Source of the DNA: Bacteriovoracaceae bacterium UBA6261
GTDB taxonomy: Bacteria > Bdellovibrionota > Bacteriovoracia > Bacteriovoracales > Bacteriovoracaceae
DNA length: 64,000 nucleotides
Direction: 5' to 3'
NCBI GenBank assembly: GCA_002440825.1
Contig: DJVH01000015.1
Location: 124,001 to 188,000 of the forward strand
In this document: one piece after another, positions 33,768-43,084 of the stretch
Layout: each line of letters opens with the position of its first letter
Numbering within the stretch: position 1 is the first letter of the stretch
Notes under the pieces: generated by a model
What the model saw: the letters and a program-made list of their open reading frames with translations, nothing else
Database searches by the model: none
Told to the model about the DNA's origin: nothing
Program-made: the position numbers and the translations under genes

Positions 33768-35240
33768 TTACTTCACACTAAATTTTCTTAACACGCCCTC
33801 AATATCCATGTGATATAAAAATCCAGGCTCAACCGAGACAGCTGCATAATTCTCATTCCATTTCTCTGGTTTCCAGTGAGTCAGAATCTTTCCGCTGAGA
33901 GGTTCGACTGCAAAGAGTCCATTGTCCATGCTCGGGTACCAGAGAATTCCTTTTTCAGCATCGTAATCGAAACTGGAAAGAGCGTAGTTTGTTTTTTCGT
34001 TTCCGGTTTTATGACACCACATTTTTTCTTTGCGTGTGAGATTGACTCCGCAGATAGTGCCCTTGAAATCGCCGAGGAAAACATATTCCTGTTCTCCCGA
34101 TTTGATATAAAAAGGCTTTGAGGCCACGGGAGCATCAAACGGCATAGAGAATTGGGCTTCGCCGGTAATTTTATCCAGACAGTGAAGAAGGCCTACGTTT
34201 GACGGAAAATAAATTTCTCCCAGAACAAAACAAACATTTGTTTCTGCGACTACCGGATGCATCCAGTTTGACAGGGGAAGTTCCTTTTTCCAGATTTTAT
34301 TTCCTGTACCGAAATCATAAGCGACAGCATAGCTGCGATCTCTGACCGTTCCTTTTTCTACTCCTGAGCCCATGTAGACGACGCCTTTTTCAACTGTGAC
34401 AGTGGCATCGAGATGTCCGTCTTTGGCGTGCCAGATTTCTTTCATAGTGATGGGATCAACAGCGTATAGCCCGTCCACTCCAGCTGTGACAAACAAAAGA
34501 TCTTGCCCTCGCCAATTGGATATCAGTGGCTGTCCTTCAGTGTGTCCTTTTGTCTGGAAGGAATTGAGATATTTCCCGGTCGCTAGGTCAAAAGAATAAA
34601 TGCGTGCGTGGTGAGTATCGTGATTGCCTTCACCTGAGTAAAGACGATTTTTAAAGATTACCGGTCTTGTGGTTACCTGAGTTCCGACGAAAAATTTTCT
34701 TTTTTGAGCGAGCGTGTTTTTATCGAACTCATAAATATAACCGTCATCAACACCGTAAAAAAGGGACTGACCACTGAGAACTCCTGAACGAAAAGCTCCC
34801 TTGGACAATTTAATTTCTTTTTCTAAGATGAGCGAGTTAAAGGCCGCAGGAACAATTGCCCCTGTGTATTCATGCTTTCGATAAAGTGATTCCGGATAGA
34901 AATCTTTTGAAGCGACAGCTTCGCTTTCCGAGTGACGGTTGATGGTAAAAACGAAACTCGGCATCGTTTTAACATAAACGTAACTTTTATAGGCCCCAAG
35001 GCCAAGAAGATTGACGACAATCATGCTGGCCAGAACTCTTTTTTTCAAAAGAACTTCGAGAAATTGTTTCGGGCCTTCAGTGTGAAGTTTAACACCAAAC
35101 CAACCGGCAACAATCCCTGCCAGAGAAGTCATGCCGACAGTAACCGCCGTTAACGGAATGAGCACCATGGGAATAATTGAAGGATCTATTCCTCTAGTCG
35201 CGAGCTCGTGATTAGTTTTTAGCCAGAGTAACACGTCCAT
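33768..35240 (-). CDS. membrane protein with PQQ-like beta-propeller
   Basis: About 490 residues. Two N-terminal TM helices (PMVLIPLTAVTVGMTSLAGIV and VLASMIVVNLLGLGAY) and then seven or eight propeller blades facing the periplasm (YIYEFDKNTLAQKRKFFVG, GLYAVDPITMKEIWHAKDG, LHCLDKITGEAQFSMPFD, LFAVEPLSGKILTHW). Such repeats occur in quinoprotein dehydrogenases and BamB-like scaffolds; the metal/PQQ ligands are not evident, so a scaffold role is likelier. I chose the ATG at 35240 (overlapping the next gene's end by 29 bases); ATGs at 35249 and 35303 are possible. Confidence 0.75.
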   Translation of the reverse strand: MDVLLWLKTNHELATRGIDPSIIPMVLIPLTAVTVGMTSLAGIVAGWFGVKLHTEGPKQFLEVLLKKRVLASMIVVNLLGLGAYKSYVYVKTMPSFVFTINRHSESEAVASKDFYPESLYRKHEYTGAIVPAAFNSLILEKEIKLSKGAFRSGVLSGQSLFYGVDDGYIYEFDKNTLAQKRKFFVGTQVTTRPVIFKNRLYSGEGNHDTHHARIYSFDLATGKYLNSFQTKGHTEGQPLISNWRGQDLLFVTAGVDGLYAVDPITMKEIWHAKDGHLDATVTVEKGVVYMGSGVEKGTVRDRSYAVAYDFGTGNKIWKKELPLSNWMHPVVAETNVCFVLGEIYFPSNVGLLHCLDKITGEAQFSMPFDAPVASKPFYIKSGEQEYVFLGDFKGTICGVNLTRKEKMWCHKTGNEKTNYALSSFDYDAEKGILWYPSMDNGLFAVEPLSGKILTHWKPEKWNENYAAVSVEPGFLYHMDIEGVLRKFSVK

Positions 35241-37515
35241 TATTTCCATCCACCCAGATTTTATCTCCGTCTTTAAAACGAAGATGACATTGCCTGATTC
35301 CACTGATTGCCGGCAAATTCATTTCGCGGGCAACTATTGCACAATGAGAAAGAACTCCACCTTTCTCTACAATGACAGCTTTTGACTTGAGAAATAATCC
35401 TGTCCATCCCGGATCTGTGGATTCGGCGACAAGAACTGTATTTTCCGGCCAGTTGCTCATATCGACTTGTTCCGGATCGGTGACGACCCGGATTTCTCCA
35501 AACACAAGACCTGGAGAAAGGGCTTCGCCAATTAAAGTATTGTTTGTTTTTATTTCATTGGTTTTTGTAAGGATGGTTTCAAGTCCCTTTAAATCAACAA
35601 TGCCAGGAAGATAAATGGATTTGCTTAACATCGCACTGTTTTTTCTGCGGGACGCGCGTTTTAAATCAAAATCTTTATTTAAAATTTCCTGCCAGGTCAT
35701 CCAGAAAATCGAATCGCCAAGATTGTTCCGGCGGGCTATTTCCAGAGCTGAGTAGCGTATGTGCGAATACGGTGAGAGTAGATTCATTTTCCACTTCTCA
35801 CGTAACTCAAGCATTTCACGCAGGAGCGCCCATTCTTTTTCGATAACTTGTTTTTTATAAGTGTTGAGAGATTGTATTTCTTTTTCAACGGAAGTTTCGC
35901 CTGCAGCGTGCGCCTTTTTTTCAGAGCGCGACATTTTGACAAAGGCATTGTCTCCAAGTTCCATCCAGCGCGGGTTCATTAATTCAAGTTCTCCCGGGCC
36001 GCGATGACCAAATTGGGCCAGGAACTCAGAACGAAGAGAAGATTCCAGCGAAGCCTCGCTGTAATTCATATTCATTTCCATCGTCACTGTATGAAGTCCT
36101 ATCCCAAGCCAGTGATTCATCTTCTTTTCAATTTCATCGGGGGGAAGAACGCCTTTGAGCAAGGCCTTCAGGCTTTGAGTCGTCGACTCAATGAGAGAGA
36201 CAAGAACCAGTGGCCAGACAAGATGCTCATCATAAAAATTGGTCACTTCACGTTTGAATGATTCGAACAGGCGTTCATCAGTGTGATTTCGATAATAAGT
36301 AGCATCTTTCAGACGAAATGATTTATCGTGGAAAAGCGCAAGTTCCCGCGCACAGTCCGCCAGCCATTTTTGTCTTTCCGTTGAAAGACGGAAGCTGACT
36401 CCCACCATTCTCGCCATTGTAAAAGGAGTGAGAACAAAAGTTTTAAAAGTCATCTTTCCGAAATCAAATTTTAATTTCGGTGAATGATCGTATTCGAGGC
36501 GATAGGGAATTGGACCAAAATAAAGCGGCGCCATCATCGAGATATTGACATAAGCGCGACCGAAAATTTTTTCCAGCAATGAATGCGTTTCATTCTGAAT
36601 ATCTTTTTCAATGCCGAGGTAGCCGAGTTTTTTCAACGCTTTTGAAAAAGCATGTTGTTTTGCAAATGCTTCACTCCAGATGGAAAAAGTGAGTTCGCTC
36701 GGGGGACCGCTCCATTCTGCAAATGTATTTCCATCCCAGATTGTATCCGGTGAGTGGGTGGCCTTTAAACGCTTCAGTTCTTCGTCTATTAAACGTTTTT
36801 CTTCTGACTTTCCTGAAAGGGCCGTAATGGGACGCGCTTGTAAAACGCGAAAGCTTCCTTTCTGGTCAATGGCCCATTCCATATCAATTTCAAGACTGAA
36901 GAAATCGCGGACAGCGAGTCCGGTTTTCACAACTTCCTGAAGATTGAAGAGTGAAGTTGTGCTGGTTTTATTTTCTTCAAAATGATGAGGTGTTTTTTTA
37001 CCGGAGACCAGATCTTCTCCCAGTCCTTCAATTGCTTCAGCGATCCATCCTTTTTCATTGCTTCTTGGATCGACACTGAAAAAGACACCGGAGTATTTTG
37101 GATCAACCATTTCCTGAATGACGACATTCATTTTTGCATCACTGGCCTTTTCTTTTAAAAAATGTTCGCGATAAATGGAACTCGATTGTTTGAACATGGA
37201 TTGAAAGCAATTGTTCACGGCTTTCTTTAAACCGGATTCGCTGTCGACGTTGAGAAAGGTCGAATTCTGTCCGGCAAAACTTGTTTCGCTGGAATCTTCG
37301 CCGACCGCTGAACTTCTCACCGCAAGTTTTGGTTTGCCTGCATCGTTCCACCAGGAAAGGATCTCTGTCCATAGCTGATCGGTTGAAGGTTGTTCAGTGA
37401 GAATAAGGCCATCTGGTACGGGAAAACCCGCATTTTTCATAAGACCCAGAGCGAAACCTTTTCCGCCGAGGTATGAATGATCTTTGGTAATGTCTTTAAA
37501 TTTGTACATTGTCAT
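35212..37515 (-). CDS. PEP synthase/rifampin-phosphotransferase-like enzyme
   Basis: A 767-residue protein with an N-terminal ATP-grasp PEP/pyruvate-binding domain (GGKGFALGLMKNAGFPVPDG, LAVRSSAVGEDSSETSFAGQ, GVFFSVDPRSN, VLQARPI), a middle helical domain (about 250-650) and a C-terminal swivelling domain with the phospho-His (His724 in GGVLSHCAIVAREM). The C-terminal TIM barrel of true PEP synthase is missing. This ATP domain - middle - His domain order is that of rifampin phosphotransferases, but the middle domain is not clearly theirs. It may phosphorylate another acceptor. It overlaps the propeller gene at its 3' end. Confidence 0.75.
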   Translation of the reverse strand: MTMYKFKDITKDHSYLGGKGFALGLMKNAGFPVPDGLILTEQPSTDQLWTEILSWWNDAGKPKLAVRSSAVGEDSSETSFAGQNSTFLNVDSESGLKKAVNNCFQSMFKQSSSIYREHFLKEKASDAKMNVVIQEMVDPKYSGVFFSVDPRSNEKGWIAEAIEGLGEDLVSGKKTPHHFEENKTSTTSLFNLQEVVKTGLAVRDFFSLEIDMEWAIDQKGSFRVLQARPITALSGKSEEKRLIDEELKRLKATHSPDTIWDGNTFAEWSGPPSELTFSIWSEAFAKQHAFSKALKKLGYLGIEKDIQNETHSLLEKIFGRAYVNISMMAPLYFGPIPYRLEYDHSPKLKFDFGKMTFKTFVLTPFTMARMVGVSFRLSTERQKWLADCARELALFHDKSFRLKDATYYRNHTDERLFESFKREVTNFYDEHLVWPLVLVSLIESTTQSLKALLKGVLPPDEIEKKMNHWLGIGLHTVTMEMNMNYSEASLESSLRSEFLAQFGHRGPGELELMNPRWMELGDNAFVKMSRSEKKAHAAGETSVEKEIQSLNTYKKQVIEKEWALLREMLELREKWKMNLLSPYSHIRYSALEIARRNNLGDSIFWMTWQEILNKDFDLKRASRRKNSAMLSKSIYLPGIVDLKGLETILTKTNEIKTNNTLIGEALSPGLVFGEIRVVTDPEQVDMSNWPENTVLVAESTDPGWTGLFLKSKAVIVEKGGVLSHCAIVAREMNLPAISGIRQCHLRFKDGDKIWVDGNNGRVTLAKN

Positions 37516-37630
37516 GGCGACAGAGTACTATAAAAAGTTGGAAAAAACATGATTTAGCTTAGGTTGGCTGCAGATGTTTCTTACAAAACAAAACACCCGC
37601 TTTAATTTAATATTTCAAAGGAAAAAATAA

Positions 37631-38089
37631 ATGGAATTAAATCTGAATGCCCAAAAAAAAATCTGGCCCGTTTCACATTATCTCTTCCTGGAAAAAACAG
37701 GACCCTTTATGGAAACAGCTCCTAAGTGCTGGCAAGAATTCAGAGCGATTATTGATCCTCTTTTACCAGAACTCAAAATGAAATCGATGGCGAGTCTCTA
37801 CAAGATCAATCCAGAAATGGTTTATCGTGCCGGCGTGATGCTGGAAGAAAAACCTGATTTTGAAATTCCAGGTCTGCGCTATGAGCTTTTTGAAGGGGGA
37901 ACCTATCTGAATTATCTTTTTAAAGGAAACTACAGTGAAATTCCTGAAGCCTGCGGCAAGGTCTTTGATGATTTGCATACCAAGCGGATTGAAATGGCAC
38001 ACAACTGGGGCATCGAAAACTACCTGTCGAATCCGGAAAAAACGCCACCTGATGAAAACCTGGTGGAAATTCTCATTCCTGTTAAATAA
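37631..38089 (+). CDS. GyrI-like small-molecule-binding domain protein
   Basis: A 152-residue soluble protein matching the AraC effector-binding/GyrI-like fold: opening strand (VSHYLFLEKTGPFMETAPKCW), YRAGVMLEEKPDF, GGTYLNYLFKGNYSEIPEAC and the final VEILIPVK strand. Stand-alone GyrI-like proteins bind hydrophobic compounds or gyrase. AAAGGA lies ten bases before the ATG. Ligand unknown. Alone in its transcription unit, opposite the PEP-synthase-like gene. Confidence 0.75.
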   Translation: MELNLNAQKKIWPVSHYLFLEKTGPFMETAPKCWQEFRAIIDPLLPELKMKSMASLYKINPEMVYRAGVMLEEKPDFEIPGLRYELFEGGTYLNYLFKGNYSEIPEACGKVFDDLHTKRIEMAHNWGIENYLSNPEKTPPDENLVEILIPVK

Positions 38090-38161
38090 GAGAATTAAAT
38101 CTGATCAAACTCATATTGGTCTTGGTGAGGAAGAGTAGACTCAAAATCATAGGAGGAGTTT

Positions 38162-38629
38162 ATGACTGAAACAAGATCATTGATGACGAAAAAAATTATC
38201 AAAGTTAAAGCAGATATGCCCATTCAGCTGGCCTATGACGAAATGAAATCGCATGGCATTCGCCATTTACCGGTTGTTGATCATACTGGAAAACTGGTTG
38301 GTATTTTATCAGACCGCGATGTTCAAAGGGCCGTGCATTTCAGACAGGTCAATGAGATTGAACAGGAGATGACTTTCAATCCTCACGATACAGTAGAAAC
38401 TTTCATGAGCTGGCCGGTTCAGACGGTTGATGAAAATACCTCCGTAGCAGATCTCACCCGCATGATGATCGAAATGAAAATTTCAGCTTTCGTTGTGAGT
38501 GGTGGAAATCAATATATAAAAGGAATTGTGACAACAGATGATTTGCTCAAATATCTTCTCGAGTTGCTGTCTTCAACTGAAGCTACGAAAGGAATGCCGC
38601 TCAAAGGTTTATTTTGGGCAGGTTTATAA
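38162..38629 (+). CDS. CBS-domain pair protein
   Basis: A 155-residue protein made of two CBS domains: SLMTKKIIKVKADMPI..GIRHLPVVDHTGKLVGILSDRD (about 5-55) and FMSWPVQTVDENTSVADLTR..GIVTTDDLL (about 80-135). Stand-alone pairs bind adenine nucleotides and act as energy or redox switches on partner proteins. AGGAGG directly precedes the ATG. The next gene, about 100 bases on, is a baeRF-type protein; co-regulation is possible but a separate promoter is likely. Confidence 0.9.
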   Translation: MTETRSLMTKKIIKVKADMPIQLAYDEMKSHGIRHLPVVDHTGKLVGILSDRDVQRAVHFRQVNEIEQEMTFNPHDTVETFMSWPVQTVDENTSVADLTRMMIEMKISAFVVSGGNQYIKGIVTTDDLLKYLLELLSSTEATKGMPLKGLFWAGL

Positions 38630-38683
38630 TTTTTCTTGATTCGCTTTTAACGGAATAGAATGTCTTATTTATCTATTTTTCCA

Positions 38684-38729
38684 AACTCCCTTTTTGGAGC
38701 ATAATTTTTTTATGACAAACAAGGGAGTT
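38684..38729 (+). promoter_or_regulatory. leader able to mask the ribosome binding site
   Basis: AACTCCCTT (38684-38692) is perfectly complementary to AAGGGAGTT (38721-38729), which contains the Shine-Dalgarno of the next gene (ATG at 38734). Part of the first arm can instead pair with GGAG (38696-38699) to form a small hairpin followed by ATAATTTTTTT. The two folds exclude each other. A CATAAT at 38700-38705 could be a -10, in which case the first arm would not be transcribed. Confidence 0.35.
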
Positions 38730-38733
38730 CATA

Positions 38734-39807
38734 ATGAATGCCGTCAAGTACAACAACCAAGAAAATCTTTTAAAAACAAAACACTTTTTGGAAAACTATC
38801 TGGGTAAAAAGAATAAAGAGATTGAGCAAAATGTCTTTCTCTCGCTCTATCTTTCAAAAGACTTTCGCGGGGACCGCGAGGCTCAAATGCGTAAAAAACT
38901 AAAAGAAGCGGAGCTTGCGATAAGAGCGCAAATCAATCACCGTGACGCTGAAAAACTTCTGGATCAACTGCATGAGATCAATCCAAAAGAACTCATCAGA
39001 ACAGATATGTCGACAGCTCTGTATCTCACTTCAGATTTTCACGGACATCTTTTCATGCCTTTTCCGGTTGTTGAAAGTGTGATTGTCGCAAGAAGTCTGC
39101 ATTTAAAACCGGTGTTGAGCTGGATTAACAAAGAAGATCAGTTTTATCTTATCACTCTGAGCGGGAAACTTTGCCGCTTGTTAAAAGGCGATGCTTTTTC
39201 TTTATCTGAAGTGGCGCGCGTCGTGATGTCTTCTGACCAGAAAACGGTTGAGAAGAAAGAACGCGAAAAACTGATTCTCATGGCGGAAGAAAAATTTTAC
39301 TCCTTTATGAAAGATGATCATTATCCCATTATCCTGGGGGGCGTTCAAAACCACTATGATGTTTTTGAGAAGTTCAACCGCGATCCGGACCTGATTAAAA
39401 AAAGAATTATCGGAAACCTGGACCGCATGAGCTACCGTGATCTTCATCACAAATGTCTTTTGCTACTCGAGCAGAAGAGGGAAGAGGAAGGTCAGATGAT
39501 TCTCAGACGTTTTGAGGAGGAGAGTCCTTATGGGAAAGTTCTGACAGATTTAAAAGAGATAACCATCGCCGCTGTTCAGGGTAAAATTCAGGATCTGGTA
39601 ATCCCGCACGACAAATTTATCTGGGGAAAACTGGATAAAGAGACAGGGCGAATTTTGTCGGCTTCATTGAAAAATCTGGCCGTTCCGGAAGACGATGTTC
39701 TCGATGATCTTGCAGAAATTGTTCTTTCCCGAGGGGGAGACGTTACTATGTGCAAGTATCACGAAATGCCCGCCGGAACTGAGGCAGTAGCCTTTTTAAA
39801 AATTTAA
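38734..39807 (+). CDS. baeRF-type (eRF1-like) release-factor paralogue
   Basis: A 357-residue protein that I read as a bacterial archaeo-eukaryotic release factor relative (family 3-like): VFLSLYLSKDFRGDREAQMRKK at the N-terminus, PFPVVESVIVARSLHLKPVL, QFYLITLSGKLCRLLKGD, a long charged helix pair, and a C-terminal domain with AAVQGKIQDLVIP and a closing strand EMPAGTEAVAFLKI. These proteins are proposed to act on stalled or stress-modified ribosomes; the GGQ motif of eRF1 is not present. The N-terminal half and C-terminal half keep the family order. It sits in a stress-gene region (Dps, CBS). Confidence 0.72.
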   Translation: MNAVKYNNQENLLKTKHFLENYLGKKNKEIEQNVFLSLYLSKDFRGDREAQMRKKLKEAELAIRAQINHRDAEKLLDQLHEINPKELIRTDMSTALYLTSDFHGHLFMPFPVVESVIVARSLHLKPVLSWINKEDQFYLITLSGKLCRLLKGDAFSLSEVARVVMSSDQKTVEKKEREKLILMAEEKFYSFMKDDHYPIILGGVQNHYDVFEKFNRDPDLIKKRIIGNLDRMSYRDLHHKCLLLLEQKREEEGQMILRRFEEESPYGKVLTDLKEITIAAVQGKIQDLVIPHDKFIWGKLDKETGRILSASLKNLAVPEDDVLDDLAEIVLSRGGDVTMCKYHEMPAGTEAVAFLKI

Positions 39808-39808
39808 T

Positions 39809-40156
39809 CTATCTGACGAACCAGACTTTCGAAATCAGACCGTCAGCAAATGCATAAACGGCCACGACGTGACTTGGAGCAGTCGCTCCGGTCACGCCCG
39901 TGACCCATTCTTCATCCATTACTGTGTTCTCAAGAACAATTCTGCTTCTTAATTCACACTTCAATTCCGGATTTTGTTCGAATCGATCTTTATAGATTTT
40001 TGTAAAAGTTTCAAAGTCATTACAGATGCAATCGCCGGTATTGAGACGAAAAACTTCGATCTGCGGATGATAGTGACTGAGAAATTTTCCCAGGTCGCGG
40101 TTGTTATAGGCATCCAGCTGGCCTTGAGCGAGAGCGATCATTTGTTCTTTTTTCAT
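39809..40156 (-). CDS. NTF2-like (SnoaL-type) protein
   Basis: A 115-residue protein of the cone-shaped NTF2/SnoaL fold (MIALAQGQLDAYNNRDLGKFLSHYHPQIEVF..., WVTGVTGATAPSHVVAVYAFADGLISKVWFVR). Such proteins bind or isomerise small ligands; no catalytic residues stand out. The ATG at 40156 lies just past the stop of the preceding minus-strand gene; an ATG five codons on is an alternative. Confidence 0.8.
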   Translation of the reverse strand: MKKEQMIALAQGQLDAYNNRDLGKFLSHYHPQIEVFRLNTGDCICNDFETFTKIYKDRFEQNPELKCELRSRIVLENTVMDEEWVTGVTGATAPSHVVAVYAFADGLISKVWFVR

Positions 40157-40157
40157 C

Positions 40158-41786
40158 TTAGTTTGACTCGGCAATAATATAGGTTTTATCGACTGACACA
40201 TTTTTTATATATTGTTTCTTTCCGGAACTCCACTTCACTTCAATCCATTTGATTTTGTCTACGGAGCCCAGACCAAAATGGAGAGTCGGATCGTTTTGCT
40301 GATTCATTGTTCCTGTGACACCTTCAACTTGTCTCAAAAATAATCCCTTGTCATGAACGACACGCACTTGAGTTGTGACAGGATTTTTGCCGGATTTTTT
40401 TCCAAGAATTTTTAACTTCAGCCAATGGTTCGACTCTGAAGAAATATTTTTAAACAGTCTCATGCGCGCATCGACGCCGACAGCTTCGCGGCCGGAAGTG
40501 ATGAGATCCATTTTTCCGTCATTGTTGAAATCGGCCCAGGCGCCGGCGTAAGTGTCAATGACTCTGGTTCCTTCATTCTGACTGACTTCCTTAAATTTAA
40601 AGTTGCCGGCATTTTTATAGAGAAGAGAGTGCGAGTAATTGAAGTTGTAGACTTGAGTGATGTACATGTCTATAAGTCCATCGTTGTCAAAATCAGCTGA
40701 AGTGGATTGTGCCCAAAGCTCATCGCCTTTATAAACATCCCAGCCGCCTTTAGGTTTAAGCGGAATGTCCGAGGAATTTCTCATGTCCACAAAACGGTAA
40801 TCAGGAGCGCCTGTGTTGCGGTAGATTTTAGAATCGTCGCAAACGTAGCCTCTGTAATCGTATCCACCACCATTACTTGGACCGATGTATTTATGAACGA
40901 GGTTTGATGTCCAGAGATCGAAATTTCCGTCGTTGTTGAAATCCGCCCAGACAGAGCCGATTGTGTGGCCGTAGGAGGGACCTTTTCTGGCCTTTAAAAC
41001 TTCATCGTAAAATTTATTCGGATTGTATTCGCCCTGAGTGTTCGTTGAAACGGCGACATCCATTAATTTTCCCTGAACGTTTTTAAAAAGAAAATTCTGT
41101 CTCAGGCGATAGTTGGAAAAATAAGCGTCGGCCCAGCCATCGTTATTGTAGTCGGCCCACTGAATGCCTCTGGTGTACGCTTCGAAATTTGAAAAGGAAA
41201 AGCGGGTAGAGATTTCCATAAATCGTTTGCCCGCAAAGTTCATATAAAAGTGCGGAGGTACAAATGTGAACTGATTATCTTTGTGAATTTCATTCATGCC
41301 GATGACAAGATCAGCATAGCCGTCTCTGTTGAAGTCGCCATAACTGATCGTGTGAATATTTTCCGGCAAGTTGAGATTCAACTCCTTGGAAGATTCTACA
41401 AAATGGTGCAGTTTCTTTTGCAAAAAAACCTGTCCAGAGTTTGAAACGAGATCGATCAATCCATCGTTGTTGATGTCAATCCACACGGGATTTCCTTTCA
41501 ACCCTTGAAGACCAACGCGATCAGTGACATCTTCAAAATCAAACCTGTCATGAGTGGAAACATTTTTATAAAGCCTGTCTCTGGCAATAAAATCCGCCCA
41601 TCCATCATTGTCGTAATCGGCGACATTAAAAGTTGAGGTGGACGTTTTCGGAAGCCCGGCTTCTTCAGTGACTTCTTTAAAATATTTTCCTTCTTTAACA
41701 GAAGCGATTTCTCGGGAGGTTTCTTTCACTGTTGAACAGGAAGCCAGGGAAAGAATAGCAAATGGAAAAAGAATTTTTGTCTTCAT
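40158..41786 (-). CDS. lipoprotein with FG-GAP/VCBS repeats and ASPIC/UnbV domain
   Basis: A 542-residue protein. Signal with lipobox (LASCS, Cys17). Seven FG-GAP-type repeats hold Dx[DN]xDG calcium-binding loops (YDNDGWADF, INNDGLIDL, FNRDGYADL, YNNDGWADA, FNNDGNFDL, FDNDGLIDM, FNNDGKMDL) and should form an integrin-like propeller. The C-terminal 90 residues fit the ASPIC/UnbV domain (FGLGSVDKIKWIEVKWSSGK). Function: probably a calcium-stabilised surface or periplasmic protein. The start follows the SDR gene by five bases. Confidence 0.88.
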   Translation of the reverse strand: MKTKILFPFAILSLASCSTVKETSREIASVKEGKYFKEVTEEAGLPKTSTSTFNVADYDNDGWADFIARDRLYKNVSTHDRFDFEDVTDRVGLQGLKGNPVWIDINNDGLIDLVSNSGQVFLQKKLHHFVESSKELNLNLPENIHTISYGDFNRDGYADLVIGMNEIHKDNQFTFVPPHFYMNFAGKRFMEISTRFSFSNFEAYTRGIQWADYNNDGWADAYFSNYRLRQNFLFKNVQGKLMDVAVSTNTQGEYNPNKFYDEVLKARKGPSYGHTIGSVWADFNNDGNFDLWTSNLVHKYIGPSNGGGYDYRGYVCDDSKIYRNTGAPDYRFVDMRNSSDIPLKPKGGWDVYKGDELWAQSTSADFDNDGLIDMYITQVYNFNYSHSLLYKNAGNFKFKEVSQNEGTRVIDTYAGAWADFNNDGKMDLITSGREAVGVDARMRLFKNISSESNHWLKLKILGKKSGKNPVTTQVRVVHDKGLFLRQVEGVTGTMNQQNDPTLHFGLGSVDKIKWIEVKWSSGKKQYIKNVSVDKTYIIAESN

Positions 41787-41791
41787 AGCAC

Positions 41792-42514
41792 CTACGTTGT
41801 GAGTTCTTTGACATCGTACCAGTTTTTCTGAATCTGATCGTGCTCACGGAGAAGCTTAATCAGGCACATCGCCACCTTATCGGTCGGGGCCAGACGATTC
41901 TGTTCCTTCAGTTCTCTGAATTCAGACACACGGGAAAAATTTCCTTCATCTTGTTCCCTAATCGTACTTTGCATATTGGTATCCATGACACCCGGGTTGA
42001 AATTCAATGTTTTGACGTCCTTTTTTTCGCCAGAAAGGCAATCAGTGAACATTTTTAGTCCACTTTTACTGGTGCAATACATCGCCCAGCCATCTATCGG
42101 GCGGACGGCGGCACCTGAGGAGAGATTCGCTATCACTTTTTGGCAATCCCAGGCTTTGGTTGCTTCCAGAAATAAGCTTGTCAGATAAATGGGCATGAGT
42201 AGATTGACGTTCATATGAGAGGAAATATCAGTCCAGCTGAAGCTTTCAATATGACCAACCGGAGTCACGACTGCTGCATTGTTGATGAGGTGAATCGCAG
42301 TAAAATTTTTTTCCTTTAATTTAGAGAGAGCAGTATTGAGTTTTTCTTTCAGCTGATCAGGTGAAGCCAGGTCATGCTGAATAAAAGTATGATCCGCATT
42401 TTGAACGGGACATTTGCGGCCAATGGAAATAACAGTGAATCCTTCCTTGAGCGCACGCTCAGCGAGCGAGAGGCCAAGTCCCTGACTTGTACCGGTGATG
42501 ATAAATAATTGCAT
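41792..42514 (-). CDS. short-chain dehydrogenase/reductase (SDR)
   Basis: A 240-residue Rossmann enzyme: TGTSQGLG cofactor loop at 8-15, the HLINNAA motif, ANLSSGAA Ser and YCTSK catalytic Tyr/Lys. Loop residues after the second strand (IGRK) suggest NADP preference. It is like sepiapterin reductase/benzil reductase-type SDRs. GGAG lies seven bases before the ATG. Substrate not determinable. Confidence 0.88.
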   Translation of the reverse strand: MQLFIITGTSQGLGLSLAERALKEGFTVISIGRKCPVQNADHTFIQHDLASPDQLKEKLNTALSKLKEKNFTAIHLINNAAVVTPVGHIESFSWTDISSHMNVNLLMPIYLTSLFLEATKAWDCQKVIANLSSGAAVRPIDGWAMYCTSKSGLKMFTDCLSGEKKDVKTLNFNPGVMDTNMQSTIREQDEGNFSRVSEFRELKEQNRLAPTDKVAMCLIKLLREHDQIQKNWYDVKELTT

Positions 42515-42558
42515 AAGCTTCTCCAGTTAATGCGAGCTATGCAAATTTTATCTCTCCT

Positions 42559-42990
42559 TCAGGTTGTCCGCAAAGTTTCTTTATGAATGATCGGATATTT
42601 CTGTCTGATAAAAATAAACAGCGCAGTTCCTAATCCCCAGGCTCCGTTTAAAAAGAAGGCCAGGGCCAGTCTGGAAAATGAAAATTCAATTCCCTTCAGG
42701 GGAAAAACAACGCCAATGGCGACAATTGTTGGAAGTAAAGCTCCGAAGAAAAAACTTTTCAACCAAAAATGTGTTTCAGTTGTGAGGCTCAGCAATTGTC
42801 CAAGGGCGATACCCCAGAGACCGCCGAAAAAGGCCAGAGACAGAACTGAAGGTACTCCCAGGGGACTAGTCGCCGTCATATTAAAAGGTTTTACAGGAGC
42901 TATTCCGGAAAGAAAGAAGAGATAAAGCAAGCCTTGATGAAAAAGAAGAGTAGAAAAAAAACCGGACAAAAAATTCTTTAAAGCATTCAT
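42559..42990 (-). CDS. four-helix hypothetical membrane protein
   Basis: A 143-residue protein with four hydrophobic helices (about 8-30, 48-68, 78-98, 108-130) linked by short loops and with basic ends. GGAG precedes the ATG by seven bases. No family recognised. Runs with the same orientation as the SDR gene 44 bases downstream and may share its mRNA. Confidence 0.7.
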   Translation of the reverse strand: MNALKNFLSGFFSTLLFHQGLLYLFFLSGIAPVKPFNMTATSPLGVPSVLSLAFFGGLWGIALGQLLSLTTETHFWLKSFFFGALLPTIVAIGVVFPLKGIEFSFSRLALAFFLNGAWGLGTALFIFIRQKYPIIHKETLRTT

Positions 42991-43084
42991 ACTTTTCTCC
43001 AGATGGACTAAATAATCTATCTAAGCCTGCTTCATGTATGAAGAAAAATAAAAAAAAATTATGAACTCAATACCGTTTTTGCAT

